Source: Paraburkholderia sp. Tr-20389 (GTDB lineage: Bacteria; Pseudomonadota; Gammaproteobacteria; Burkholderiales; Burkholderiaceae). Taken from it: 64,000 nucleotides of DNA. Both the position numbers and the translations under genes were made by a program. Under the pieces are notes generated by a model. The model saw nothing but the letters and a program-made list of their open reading frames with translations. It had not been told where the DNA came from and did not search any database. The stretch is from positions 124,001-188,000 of the forward strand of contig NZ_JAAGPD010000001.1 in assembly GCF_017104565.1 (NCBI RefSeq), written 5' to 3'. Shown here piece after piece: positions 53,480 to 62,084 of the stretch; position 1 is the first letter of the stretch; every line of letters starts with the position of its first letter.

Positions 53480-54691
53480 ATGAAACTGGAGAACCTGATC
53501 CGCATCGAGAACGGCGAGAAAGTGAAGCACACCTTCTCCGACGCCGAATATGCAAGCCGTCAAGGCAAACTGCGTGAGCTGATGGCGCGCGACAACATCG
53601 ACGCCGTACTGTTCACGTCGTATCACAACATCAACTACTACGCGGATTTTCTCTACTGCTCGTTTGGCCGCAAGTACGGGCTCGTCGTGACCAGCAAGAA
53701 AGTCGTGTCGATCTCGGCGAACATCGACGGCGGCCAGCCGTGGCGGCGCACGGTCGGCGACTACAACGTGGTCTATACCGACTGGCAGCGCGACAACTTT
53801 TTCCGTGCGGTGCAGGGCGAGATCGAGAACAAGGGCCGCGTGGGCGTCGAATTCGACCAGATGCCCGTCGAAGTGCTGGCTAAACTGAAGGCAGCGCTGC
53901 CTGCCGTCGAATTCGTCGATATCAGCGCGCAGACCATGCGCATGCGGATGATCAAGTCGGCGGAAGAAATCGCCTTGATCAAACACGGCGCGAACGTGTG
54001 CGACGTGGGCGGCGCGGCGCTCGCAGCGGCCGTGCGTGAAGGCGTGCCCGAGCATGAAGTGGCGCTCGCTTCGACTCAGGCGATGGTGCGCGAAATCGCG
54101 CGGCGTTTTCCCGATTCGGAACTGATGGATACGTGGACGTGGTTCCAGTCGGGCATCAACACCGACGGCGCGCACAATCCCGTCACGACGCGCAAGGTGC
54201 AGAAGGGCGACATCCTGAGCCTGAACTGCTTTTCGATGATCGCCGGTTACTACACGGCGCTGGAACGCACGATGTTCTTCGATCATTGCCCGGACGAGTA
54301 TCTGCGCCTGTGGAAGATCAACGTCGAGGTGCATGAAGCAGGTCTCAAGCTGATCAAGCCGGGTGCGCGCTGCTGCGACATCGCGAACGAACTCAACAAG
54401 ATCTACGCCGAGTACGGCGTGCTGAAGTACCGCACGTTCGGCTACGGCCACTCGTTCGGCGTGCTGTCGCACTACTACGGCCGCGAAGCGGGTCTCGAAC
54501 TGCGCGAAGACATCGAGACGGTGCTGGAGCCGAACATGGTCGTGTCGATGGAACCGATGATCATGCTGCCGGAAGGTCAGCCGGGCGCAGGCGGCTATCG
54601 CGAGCACGACATTCTCGTGATCGGCGAGAAGGGCGCGACCAACATCACCGGCTTCCCGTACGGACCGGAGCGCAACATCATCGCGGCCTGA
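53480..54691 (+). CDS. Creatinase (creatine amidinohydrolase)
   Basis: A 403-aa cytosolic enzyme that hydrolyses creatine to sarcosine and urea. It has the pita-bread M24 fold but no metal centre. Length and numbering match Pseudomonas putida creatinase: SYHNINYYADFLYCSFGRKY, SANIDGGQPWRRTVG, YTDWQRDN, MRMRMIKSAEE, the catalytic His232 in NTDGAHNPVTTR, GYGHSFGVLSHYYGREAG (in part), VVSMEPMIMLPEGQPGAGGY and the FPYGPERNII end. AGGAG lies upstream of the ATG. It starts the run creatinase-glyA-creatininase-permease and follows a candidate activator site. Confidence 0.97.
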   Translation: MKLENLIRIENGEKVKHTFSDAEYASRQGKLRELMARDNIDAVLFTSYHNINYYADFLYCSFGRKYGLVVTSKKVVSISANIDGGQPWRRTVGDYNVVYTDWQRDNFFRAVQGEIENKGRVGVEFDQMPVEVLAKLKAALPAVEFVDISAQTMRMRMIKSAEEIALIKHGANVCDVGGAALAAAVREGVPEHEVALASTQAMVREIARRFPDSELMDTWTWFQSGINTDGAHNPVTTRKVQKGDILSLNCFSMIAGYYTALERTMFFDHCPDEYLRLWKINVEVHEAGLKLIKPGARCCDIANELNKIYAEYGVLKYRTFGYGHSFGVLSHYYGREAGLELREDIETVLEPNMVVSMEPMIMLPEGQPGAGGYREHDILVIGEKGATNITGFPYGPERNIIAA

Positions 54692-54757
54692 CGGCTGTTT
54701 GCGCGTAGCCCTGCGGCGCGAGCCGCAGGCGACCCACTGTGGCAGGAGGCGTTGTAC

Positions 54758-56017
54758 ATGTTTTCAAAAGAACAGACCATCGCGGGTTTCGATCCGGAAC
54801 TGTCGGACGCGATGCTGCGCGAGCGTCAACGACAGGAAGATCACATCGAGCTGATCGCGTCGGAAAACTATGCGAGCCCGCGCGTGCTGGAGGCGCAGGG
54901 TTCGGTGCTGACGAACAAGTATGCGGAAGGCTATCCCGGCAAGCGCTATTACGGCGGATGCGAGCATGTGGACGTGGTCGAAACGCTGGCTATCGAGCGA
55001 GCGAAGCGGCTGTTCGGCGCCGCGTATGCGAATGTTCAGCCGCACAGCGGCTCGCAGGCGAACGCGGCGGTCTATCTCGCGCTGCTCGCGCCCGGCGACA
55101 CCATTCTCGGCATGAGCCTCGCGCACGGCGGGCATCTGACGCACGGCGCGAAAGTGTCGTTCTCGGGCAAGGTCTTCAACGCGGTCCAGTACGGCGTCGA
55201 TGCGGCGACGGGACTGATCGACTATGACGACGTCGAGCGGCTGGCGCTGGAGCATCGCCCGAAGATGATCGTCGCCGGATTCTCGGCCTATTCGCGCGTG
55301 CTCGACTTCGCGCGCTTCCGCGAGATCGCCGATCGCATCGACGCGTATCTGTTCGTCGATATGGCGCACGTCGCGGGCCTGGTTGCCGCGGACCTGTATC
55401 CGAATCCCGTGCCGTTTGCGGACGTCGTGACGACGACCACGCACAAGACGCTGCGCGGTCCGCGCGGCGGCCTCATACTGGCGCGCGCGAATGAAGCGCT
55501 CGAAAAGAAGCTCAGTGCGATGGTATTCCCCGGCACACAAGGCGGACCGCTGATGCATGTGATCGCCGCAAAGGCGGTGGCGTTCAAGGAAGCGCTCGGC
55601 GCGGAGTTCGCCGGGTACCAGAAGCAGACGCTGAACAATGCGCGCGCAATGGTGGACGTGTTCATCGAGCGGGGCTACAAGGTGGTGTCCGGCGGCACGG
55701 ACGATCACCTCTTGCTGGTGGATCTCGTCGATAAAGGGATCACGGGCAAGGACGCGGACGCGGCGCTCGGCCGCGCGCACATCACGGTGAACAAGAATGC
55801 GGTGCCGAACGACCCGCAGTCGCCGTTCGTGACGAGCGGCATTCGCATCGGCACGCCGGCCATCACGACACGCGGATTCGTCGAGCACGATGCGAGGCTG
55901 ACGGCGTCGCTCGTGTGCGACGTGCTCGACGGTATCGGCGACGAGCGGACGGAAGCTCGCGTGCGCGAACAGGTTGCGCAACTGTGCGCACGGTTGCCCG
56001 TGTATCGGGGCCTGTGA
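54758..56017 (+). CDS. glyA: Serine hydroxymethyltransferase, catabolic copy
   Basis: A 419-aa PLP enzyme interconverting glycine and serine with tetrahydrofolate. Motifs: [68 protein letters not shown] and the PLP Lys230 in [14 protein letters not shown]. The ATG at 54758 has AGGAGG eight bases upstream; a TTG at 54752 is possible. Its position between creatinase and creatininase suggests a dedicated copy that uses glycine, and methylene-folate formed from sarcosine oxidation, to make serine. The chromosome would be expected to have a separate housekeeping glyA. Confidence 0.96.
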   Translation: MFSKEQTIAGFDPELSDAMLRERQRQEDHIELIASENYASPRVLEAQGSVLTNKYAEGYPGKRYYGGCEHVDVVETLAIERAKRLFGAAYANVQPHSGSQANAAVYLALLAPGDTILGMSLAHGGHLTHGAKVSFSGKVFNAVQYGVDAATGLIDYDDVERLALEHRPKMIVAGFSAYSRVLDFARFREIADRIDAYLFVDMAHVAGLVAADLYPNPVPFADVVTTTTHKTLRGPRGGLILARANEALEKKLSAMVFPGTQGGPLMHVIAAKAVAFKEALGAEFAGYQKQTLNNARAMVDVFIERGYKVVSGGTDDHLLLVDLVDKGITGKDADAALGRAHITVNKNAVPNDPQSPFVTSGIRIGTPAITTRGFVEHDARLTASLVCDVLDGIGDERTEARVREQVAQLCARLPVYRGL

Positions 56018-56068
56018 AGCGCGCGTGAACAACGGGACATGGATTGACGTAATCAGGAGGCAACAGCC

Positions 56069-56863
56069 ATGAAGCAAAGTGTGGTGATAGGAGAACTGGC
56101 GGCGCCCGAGTACGCGCGCCGCATCGGCGGCGGCTGGCCCGTGCTGATTCCGCTTGGTGCGCTGGAGCAGCACGGGCCGCACATGTCGATGAACCCCGAT
56201 GTGCTGCTGCCGACGGCGATCGGCGTCGCGGTCGCGCAGAACATCGACGCGCTGGTCGCGCCCGCGATTGCCTACGGATACAAGTCGCAGCAAAAGAGCG
56301 GCGGCGGCAATCATCTGTGCGGCACGACGAGTCTCGACGGCCATACGTTGTCGTCGACGATCAAGGACATCCTCAAGGAATTCGCGCGGCACGGCGCACG
56401 CAAGATCTGCCTGATCAACGGCCACTTCGAGAACTCGATGTTCGCGGTCGAAGGAATCGACCTTGCGCTGCGCGAGTTGAAGTGGGAAGGCATTCACGAC
56501 TTGCAGGTCGTGATGCTGTCGTACTGGGACTTCGTTACCGAGCAGACGATTGCGCGTATCTATCCCGACGGCTTCCCGGGTTGGGCCGTCGAGCACGGCG
56601 GCGTGCTCGAAACCTCGCTGATGCTGCATCTGCATCCGCATCTGGTGGACATGTCGCAGGTGCCCACGCATGCGGCCGCGACCTTCCCGCCCTACGACGT
56701 GTTTCCGCCGATTGCCGAGTGGACGCCCGCATCGGGATGTCTGTCTTCGGCTGCGAATGCGTCGGCGGAAAAGGGGAAATTGCTGTTCGACGTCTGCGTT
56801 GAAGGGATGTCGCAGGCATTGGGCGAAGCCTGGCAAGCGCGTGCGAAAGCATCGCGGGCCTGA
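56069..56863 (+). CDS. crnA: Creatininase (creatinine amidohydrolase)
   Basis: A 264-aa metal-dependent cyclic amidase that interconverts creatinine and creatine. Aligned to the P. putida enzyme with a shift of one, the metal ligands are present: Glu33 and His35 (GALEQHGPHM), Asp44 (MNPDVLLPT), and His119 and Glu121 (INGHFENSMF). Other blocks: YGYKSQQKSGGGNHLCGTTS, VVMLSYWDFV, VEHGGVLETSLML and ATFPPYDVFPP. AGGAGG precedes the ATG. It is 51 bp after glyA and 16 bp before the permease gene, so it belongs to the creatinase operon and feeds creatine to it. Confidence 0.96.
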   Translation: MKQSVVIGELAAPEYARRIGGGWPVLIPLGALEQHGPHMSMNPDVLLPTAIGVAVAQNIDALVAPAIAYGYKSQQKSGGGNHLCGTTSLDGHTLSSTIKDILKEFARHGARKICLINGHFENSMFAVEGIDLALRELKWEGIHDLQVVMLSYWDFVTEQTIARIYPDGFPGWAVEHGGVLETSLMLHLHPHLVDMSQVPTHAAATFPPYDVFPPIAEWTPASGCLSSAANASAEKGKLLFDVCVEGMSQALGEAWQARAKASRA

Positions 56864-56879
56864 CAACCGGGAGAGAGCG

Positions 56880-58355
56880 ATGAGCACGCGCGAGAGCAGT
56901 CACCCGACACATGAAGTAGTCGCCGACAAGGCATGGAGCATCGAGCAGCACGCGATCGACCCGATTCCCCGCGAAGACCGGCATGGCACGCCCGCCGAAC
57001 TCTTCAAGATGTGGATCGGCGCGAACACGAATTACGTGGTGGTGGTCACCGGCGCGCTGGCGCTTTCTCAAGGACTGTCGTTGTGGCAGGCCTTGCTCGC
57101 GATTCTGGTCGGCAATGCATTCGGATGCTTCGTGCTGGGACTGACGACCATCATGGGGCCGAAAACGGGCACGTCGGGGATCATGACGTCGAGAAGCTCT
57201 TTCGGGCAACTCGGTTCGTTCCTGCCGAAAGCCGTCAGTCTCGTTTCAGCGTTGAGCTGGTTCTCGATCAATTCCGTCGTCGCGACCCAGGCACTCGAAA
57301 CGCTGCTGAAAATGGGCGGTTTTCATAGCCATGGCGTGGTGTGGGTGTCGCTCGCGATCATTCTGGCTGCGGAGATCGTGCTCGCAATCTTCGGGCATGC
57401 GACCATCATCGCCGCGGAGAAATGGATCGCGCTGATACTCGCCGTACTGTTCGCGGGGCTTGCGGCATTCGTGTTGCCGCACACGAGTCTCGCGATTGCA
57501 TCGCAAGTCAATCACGGCGGCGGATCGTTCAGCACGTGGCTGATCGCAATGGGAATCGTGTTTTCGTACCCGATCGGCTGGGCCAACTTCGCCTCCGACT
57601 ACAGCCGTTATTTCCCCGCGGAAACGAGCTGGAAGAAGATCGTGCTGGCGGCAGGCGGCGGTCAGTTCGTCGCGCTGATGTTCTGCGAAGTGATCGGCGT
57701 GCTGTTTGCGACGGCGCTTGGCGGCTCGCTCGGCGAAGATCCCGTGAGCCAGTTGGGCCGCTTCCTGCCGACGTGGTTCATCGTGCCCTTGCTGTTCGCC
57801 ATCATCCTGGGCGGCATTGCAGCGAACGTGCCCAACGGCTATACAGCGGGTCTCGGTCTTCTCGCGCTGCGCATCCCGATCAATCGCGTGACGTCGCTTG
57901 CGATCATCGCATTGTTCACGTTGTCGTTTCGCGTGGTCACCGTGTTCTATGGCCAGTTCTTCGACATGTATCAGGTCTTTCTCAACTACATGGTCTTCTG
58001 GACTGCGCCCTGGGCCGCGATCGTCGTCGTCGACTACTTCATGCGCGGCGGCCACTATCGCCCCGACGAATGGATGAAGTGGGGCAGCGGCGCGTACTGG
58101 TACACGAACGGAATCTTCTGGCCGGGCATCATCGCGTGGATGCTGGGTATCGTTGCATCGATCGTGTTCTCGAACTCGCCGACCTACGTGAGCCCGCTGA
58201 TGCGCGACTATCTCGGCTGGGGTGATCTGAGTTTCGAGTTCTCTCTGCTGACGGGCGGTATCGCGTACTTCCTGCTTGCGCGTCGACATCCGCTCTTTCT
58301 GACGACATCGGCTGGCGATCGCCTGCGCGGCGATATTCACTCCACGTCGATCTGA
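56880..58355 (+). CDS. NCS1-family permease, probable creatinine importer
   Basis: A 491-aa, 12-helix inner-membrane transporter of the nucleobase:cation symporter-1 family (CodB-like): RHGTPAELFKMWIGANTNYV, GPKTGTSGIMTSRSSFGQLG, a first half with SWFSINSVVATQALE, YPIGWANFASDYSRYFPAET, and VVDYFMRGG near the end. GGGAGA precedes the ATG. It follows creatininase by 16 bp and ends with a strong terminator, so it is the last gene of the operon. NCS1 proteins carry cytosine, hydantoins, allantoin and similar ring compounds, which makes creatinine the natural cargo; this is inferred. Confidence 0.9.
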   Translation: MSTRESSHPTHEVVADKAWSIEQHAIDPIPREDRHGTPAELFKMWIGANTNYVVVVTGALALSQGLSLWQALLAILVGNAFGCFVLGLTTIMGPKTGTSGIMTSRSSFGQLGSFLPKAVSLVSALSWFSINSVVATQALETLLKMGGFHSHGVVWVSLAIILAAEIVLAIFGHATIIAAEKWIALILAVLFAGLAAFVLPHTSLAIASQVNHGGGSFSTWLIAMGIVFSYPIGWANFASDYSRYFPAETSWKKIVLAAGGGQFVALMFCEVIGVLFATALGGSLGEDPVSQLGRFLPTWFIVPLLFAIILGGIAANVPNGYTAGLGLLALRIPINRVTSLAIIALFTLSFRVVTVFYGQFFDMYQVFLNYMVFWTAPWAAIVVVDYFMRGGHYRPDEWMKWGSGAYWYTNGIFWPGIIAWMLGIVASIVFSNSPTYVSPLMRDYLGWGDLSFEFSLLTGGIAYFLLARRHPLFLTTSAGDRLRGDIHSTSI

Positions 58356-58374
58356 TTCGTTTATTCCGAGGTTG

Positions 58375-58428
58375 CCCGCTATGTCCGTCGGCGTCTTATG
58401 ACGCCAGCGGAGATAGCGGGCCTTTTTG
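58375..58428 (+). terminator. Strong terminator of the creatinine operon
   Basis: Outer stem GCCCGCTAT (58375-58383) / ATAGCGGGC (58414-58422) encloses an inner stem GGCGTC-TTAT-GACGCC (58391-58406), followed by CTTTTT. It lies 19 bp past the permease stop. Confidence 0.9.
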
Positions 58429-58488
58429 CGTTTACGCGCTCGTTTTCATTCGACTTTAGCGACACTCGAAGCGCTTTTTCTGGCGTAT

Positions 58489-58522
58489 ACCCTCGATGTC
58501 GGAAACAGTGAGCACGTTGTCG
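58489..58522. promoter_or_regulatory. Candidate activator site B upstream of the MHS transporter
   Basis: Block ACCCTCGATGTCGGAAAC (58489-58506), 17 of 18 bases identical to the block at 53367, with TGTCG at 58497-58501 and 58518-58522 (21-bp period again). The second copy is 81 bp before the MHS ATG. It lies beyond the operon terminator, so the transporter has its own co-regulated promoter. Confidence 0.75.
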
Positions 58523-58602
58523 AAAGCGGAAATATTCCGCGTTACTGGACTTCTACCATGCACTCAAGCCGGTTCGATCAACATGAGGTTTGGAGAGTGT
58601 CA

Positions 58603-59970
58603 ATGAATACGAGAAGAGCTTTACGTGGAGAGTCCCCCGCGAGTGGCATCGCGTCCACTGACGTCACGCGCGAGGGCGGTGCCGCAGTCCCGGCAGTCGA
58701 TCCCAAACTGCTCAGGCGCGCGGCCTGTGCGAGCTTCATCGGCAACTTCGTCGAATGGTTCGATTACGCGTCGTACGGTTACCTCGCGACGATCATCGCC
58801 GTCGTGTTCTTTCCGAAGACGGATGGCACCACCGGGTTACTGGCGGCCTATGGCGTGTTCGCGATTTCGTTCATCGTGCGGCCCATCGGCGGCATCGTGT
58901 GGGGGCATTTCGGCGACAAGATCGGCCGGCGTGCATCGCTCTCGTTGTCGATTCTGATCATGTCGGCGTCGACGTTCGTGATTGCGCTCTTGCCGACTTA
59001 CGCACAGGTCGGCGTGCTCGCGCCGGCGCTGCTTCTGCTGGTGCGCGTGATCCAGGGTTTTTCCGCTTCCGGCGAGTATGCAGGCGCGTCGGCGTTTCTC
59101 GCCGAATATGCGCCGTCGAACCGGCGCGGCTTCTATACGAGCATCGTGCCCGCCAGCACGGCGGCAGGCCTGCTGTTCGGTTCGATTCTGATTGCTGTGA
59201 TGCACGCGGTGCTGAGCAGCGAGCAACTGCATTCGTTCGGCTGGCGCCTGCCGTTTCTGCTCGCCGCACCGTTTGGTCTGATCGGCCGATACATCCGGGT
59301 GAAGCTCGAGGACACGCCGCGTTTCAAGGCAATCGAGCAACAGAGCCATGTCGCGCGTGCGCCTATTGCAGAACTGCTCGGCAGGCATCGCGTGAAGATG
59401 CTGATCGCGTTCGGCGCGACCTGCCTGAATGCCGTCGCGTTCTATCTGGTGCTGAGCTACATGCCGACCTATCTGTCGACGGAACTCGGCATGGATGAGA
59501 CCGCGTCGTTCATCGCCGCGACGATCTCGCTGACGGCATACATCGGCCTGATCTTCCTGATGGGCGCATTGTCGGACCGGCTTGGCCGCAAGTCGATGCT
59601 GATCGGCGCATCGATCCTGTTCGCGGTGTTGACGGTGCCGCTCTTCAAGGGCCTGGCGGGCGCGGGCTTCATGACGATCGTCGCGATACAGATTGCATTC
59701 GGTGCGTTGCTGACGATGAACGACGGCACACTGCCTTGCTTCTTGTCGGAGATCTTCCCGACGCGGGTGCGTTACAGCGGCTTTGCATTCTGCTTCAACG
59801 CGGCCAATGCGCTGTTCGGCGGCACGGCGCCGCTGGTGGCGACGTGGCTGATCGGCGCGACGGGCAGCAAGCTCGCACCCGCGTGGTATCTGGTGGGCGC
59901 GGCCGTCGTCGCGCTGGTTGCGATGAGCGCGAGCCGCGAAACCTCGCGTGCACCGTTGGCCGACGAGTAA
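58603..59970 (+). CDS. MFS transporter, metabolite:H+ symporter (MHS) family
   Basis: A 455-aa, 12-helix inner-membrane carrier of the ProP/KgtP/ShiA type: SFIGNFVEWFDYASYGYLAT (MHS signature), GGIVWGHFGDKIGRRASLSL (loop 2-3), VIQGFSASGEYAGASAFLAE, and the second-half loop GALSDRLGRKSML. MHS members carry betaine, proline, dicarboxylates and similar zwitterions. The ATG at 58603 has GGAGA six bases upstream; upstream in-frame codons overlap the operator and are excluded. Sharing site A/B with creatinase suggests it imports creatine, sarcosine or a related compound. Confidence 0.9.
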   Translation: MNTRRALRGESPASGIASTDVTREGGAAVPAVDPKLLRRAACASFIGNFVEWFDYASYGYLATIIAVVFFPKTDGTTGLLAAYGVFAISFIVRPIGGIVWGHFGDKIGRRASLSLSILIMSASTFVIALLPTYAQVGVLAPALLLLVRVIQGFSASGEYAGASAFLAEYAPSNRRGFYTSIVPASTAAGLLFGSILIAVMHAVLSSEQLHSFGWRLPFLLAAPFGLIGRYIRVKLEDTPRFKAIEQQSHVARAPIAELLGRHRVKMLIAFGATCLNAVAFYLVLSYMPTYLSTELGMDETASFIAATISLTAYIGLIFLMGALSDRLGRKSMLIGASILFAVLTVPLFKGLAGAGFMTIVAIQIAFGALLTMNDGTLPCFLSEIFPTRVRYSGFAFCFNAANALFGGTAPLVATWLIGATGSKLAPAWYLVGAAVVALVAMSASRETSRAPLADE

Positions 59971-59976
59971 CCCGCC

Positions 59977-61050
59977 ATGCGCATCGCAGACGATCCATTC
60001 GGATCGAGAGCACGCGGCGGCGCGGCAAAGAGCCGTGCCGCCGCGGCTGAGGCAACCCGGCCCGTGAAGTTTGGAATCGTCCTGTTGCCGAACTTCACGT
60101 TGACGGCGTTTTCCGGTTTCGTGGATCTCTTGCGCCTCGCGAGCGACGAGGGCGATTTCAGCAAACCGGTCCGCTGCGCATGGACGGTGGTCGGCGAGAC
60201 GCTGACGCCCGTGCGGGCGAGTTGCGGCATTCAGATCCAGCCCTGGCAAACCTTCGAAGATGCCGGCACGTTCGATTACCTCGTCGTGATCGGCGGCCTG
60301 CTTCATTCCGGACCCGGCGCCAGCGACGCGACGCTGCGCTTCATCCGCCGTGCCGCCGATACGTCGTCGACACTCGTGGGCATCTGCACCGGCGTGTTCG
60401 CGTTGTCGCGAGCAGGTGTGATGGACGGGCATCGCGTGTGCGTCAGCTGGTTTCACTACTGGGATTACATCGCGCGATTTCCGGGCGTGGACGAGACGCT
60501 GCTCGTCGCAGACCGGCTGTTCGTCATCGATCGCCGGCGAATTTCCTGTTCGGGCGGACGCGCGTCCATCGATGTGGCGGCGGCCATTCTGCAACGACAT
60601 CTCGATGCCGCAACGGTGCAGAAGGCACTGCGCATTCTGCTCGTGGAAGACGCGCAGCGGGCGAGTGCGCCACAGCCGCACCCGCCGGGGACGAAGCCCG
60701 TCACGCATCCTCGCGTCAAACGGGTGGTGCATCTGATGGAGCAGCACATCGGGCGGCCGTTGAGTCTGGATGAACTGGCCGGACGCGTCGATATGTCGGT
60801 GCGCCAGTTGCAGCGTCTCTTCAAGACGCAAACGGGCGAGTCGCCTCTCGCCTACGCGAGGCGCTTGCGGCTGAAGACGGCTGCGTGGCTGCTGACGGAC
60901 TCGGAGCGAACCGTGGCGGAGATCGCCGCGCTCTGCGGGTTCTCGGATGCCTCTCACATGGGGCGCGAGTTTCGCAAGGAGTTCGCGGTCGCGCCCAATG
61001 CCTATCGCGCCGATCGGGCTCGCGAGTCTGTCGCCGTCGAGCAGGTGTGA
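59977..61050 (+). CDS. Second GlxA-family (DJ-1/PfpI plus AraC) regulator
   Basis: A 357-aa regulator. DJ-1-like domain at about 30-200 (VKFGIVLLPNFTLTAFSGFV, YLVVIGGLLHSGPGAS, and GICTGVFALSRAGVMDG, in which Cys is retained) and AraC domain at about 245-345 (LSLDELAGRVDMSVRQLQRL, ALCGFSDASHMGREFRKEF). It begins 6 bp after the MHS transporter stop, so it is co-transcribed and under the same control. It may form a feed-forward loop with the regulator at 52292, or respond to a downstream metabolite such as sarcosine or glycine. No ribosome site was clear. Confidence 0.9.
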   Translation: MRIADDPFGSRARGGAAKSRAAAAEATRPVKFGIVLLPNFTLTAFSGFVDLLRLASDEGDFSKPVRCAWTVVGETLTPVRASCGIQIQPWQTFEDAGTFDYLVVIGGLLHSGPGASDATLRFIRRAADTSSTLVGICTGVFALSRAGVMDGHRVCVSWFHYWDYIARFPGVDETLLVADRLFVIDRRRISCSGGRASIDVAAAILQRHLDAATVQKALRILLVEDAQRASAPQPHPPGTKPVTHPRVKRVVHLMEQHIGRPLSLDELAGRVDMSVRQLQRLFKTQTGESPLAYARRLRLKTAAWLLTDSERTVAEIAALCGFSDASHMGREFRKEFAVAPNAYRADRARESVAVEQV

Positions 61051-61482
61051 GCGACGGAATTCGCGACCTACGCGACGGGCGTGGACGCGTTGCGGGCCGG
61101 TCACGCGACGCCTGCACTGCCGTTTCAACGCGATCCCACTCAGAGTCGCTATTAAGCCATCTGTTTTGTTTATGAGTCCGCGCAGCGAACAGCAGGACGA
61201 CAACGCACACGGTCTCCAGACGGGATACCGTGGGATGCGCTCCACGCGGCCTTCCCGCTTTCCTCATACCTGCCTTTTCCATCCGCAGACCGTTGTCACC
61301 GTGCCGTTGAACCTGGTTTGACAAGGGTTTACCCTGTGTTCACGTTGCGGCGGCCTGGGTTTGTACTTCGTATCCCATAAGCACCGTCGACTGGTCGAAG
61401 ACCAAAGCATCGCGCCGAACGAATCAAACGGGCGCGGCGACCGTCGACGAATTTCGTTCAATGTGACTACGAAGGAGGAGAC
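61051..61482. other. Long intergenic region
   Basis: 432 bp. Short open frames here have no ribosome site or protein-like composition. A TTGACA near 61318 with the small dyad AGGGTTTACCCT follows, but no good -10 box is placed. GGAGGAG directly before 61483 serves the next gene. Confidence 0.5.
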
Positions 61483-62025
61483 ATGGGCAGTCATCTGGCC
61501 ACGAGCGGTAACGATTCCCGCCGGCATCTCGGCAACCCCGAAGCGGATCGCCACGACCTCAAGGCGACGATTCGCGCGGGCATGGCAGGCGGTTTAACGG
61601 GTGCCGTGCTGATCTGGATTTACGAGGCGCTGGTTTGGGTAGGCGCACAACATCTGATGCCGCTCGCGGGCATTCCACGCAACGCGACGGGGCTGGTGTT
61701 CGGCAAGGGCGTTCAGGATGCGCTGGGCATCTGGGCGTATTTCCTCGGCACCGCAATCCACTTTTTCTTCGCGCTGGGATGGGGCGTGCTGTTTGCTCTG
61801 ATCTGGCCGTATTTCCGCCGGCGCGGTTATGAAGCCACGTTCGTCGCGCTGTTCTACGCGATCTTCGCGTGGATCGTGATGCACGTGCTGATCTCGATTG
61901 CGTCGAGCAATCACCCGAATTACTTCGATCCGAACGTGATCGTCGGCGGCTTCATGTCGCACTTTGTGTTCACGGTTCCGCTCGCGCTGGTCGTCAAGCG
62001 CATGCTCGACCCGCAGAAACGATAG
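61483..62025 (+). CDS. Integral membrane protein, YagU/DUF1440-like
   Basis: A 180-aa inner-membrane protein with about four helices: GLTGAVLIWIYEALVWVGAQ, AYFLGTAIHFFFALGWGVLF, VALFYAIFAWIVMHVLISI and FMSHFVFTVPLALVVKRML. The pattern resembles YagU (DUF1440), a protein linked to acid resistance in E. coli, but the match from memory is loose. GGAGGAG lies two to three bases from the ATG. It precedes the gallate dioxygenase gene by 59 bp on the same strand, with a 10-bp near-perfect stem (62028-62049) between them. Confidence 0.7.
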   Translation: MGSHLATSGNDSRRHLGNPEADRHDLKATIRAGMAGGLTGAVLIWIYEALVWVGAQHLMPLAGIPRNATGLVFGKGVQDALGIWAYFLGTAIHFFFALGWGVLFALIWPYFRRRGYEATFVALFYAIFAWIVMHVLISIASSNHPNYFDPNVIVGGFMSHFVFTVPLALVVKRMLDPQKR

Positions 62026-62084
62026 AAGGACGGACGCACGCGTCGGTCCGCAGGAAAGTACCAGCACTACCAAGGAGTTTTGGC

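Noticed and set aside
58837-61245. Minus-strand 802-codon open frame
   Set aside because: It lies opposite the MHS carrier and a GlxA/AraC regulator; the composition is biased and no family motif is seen.
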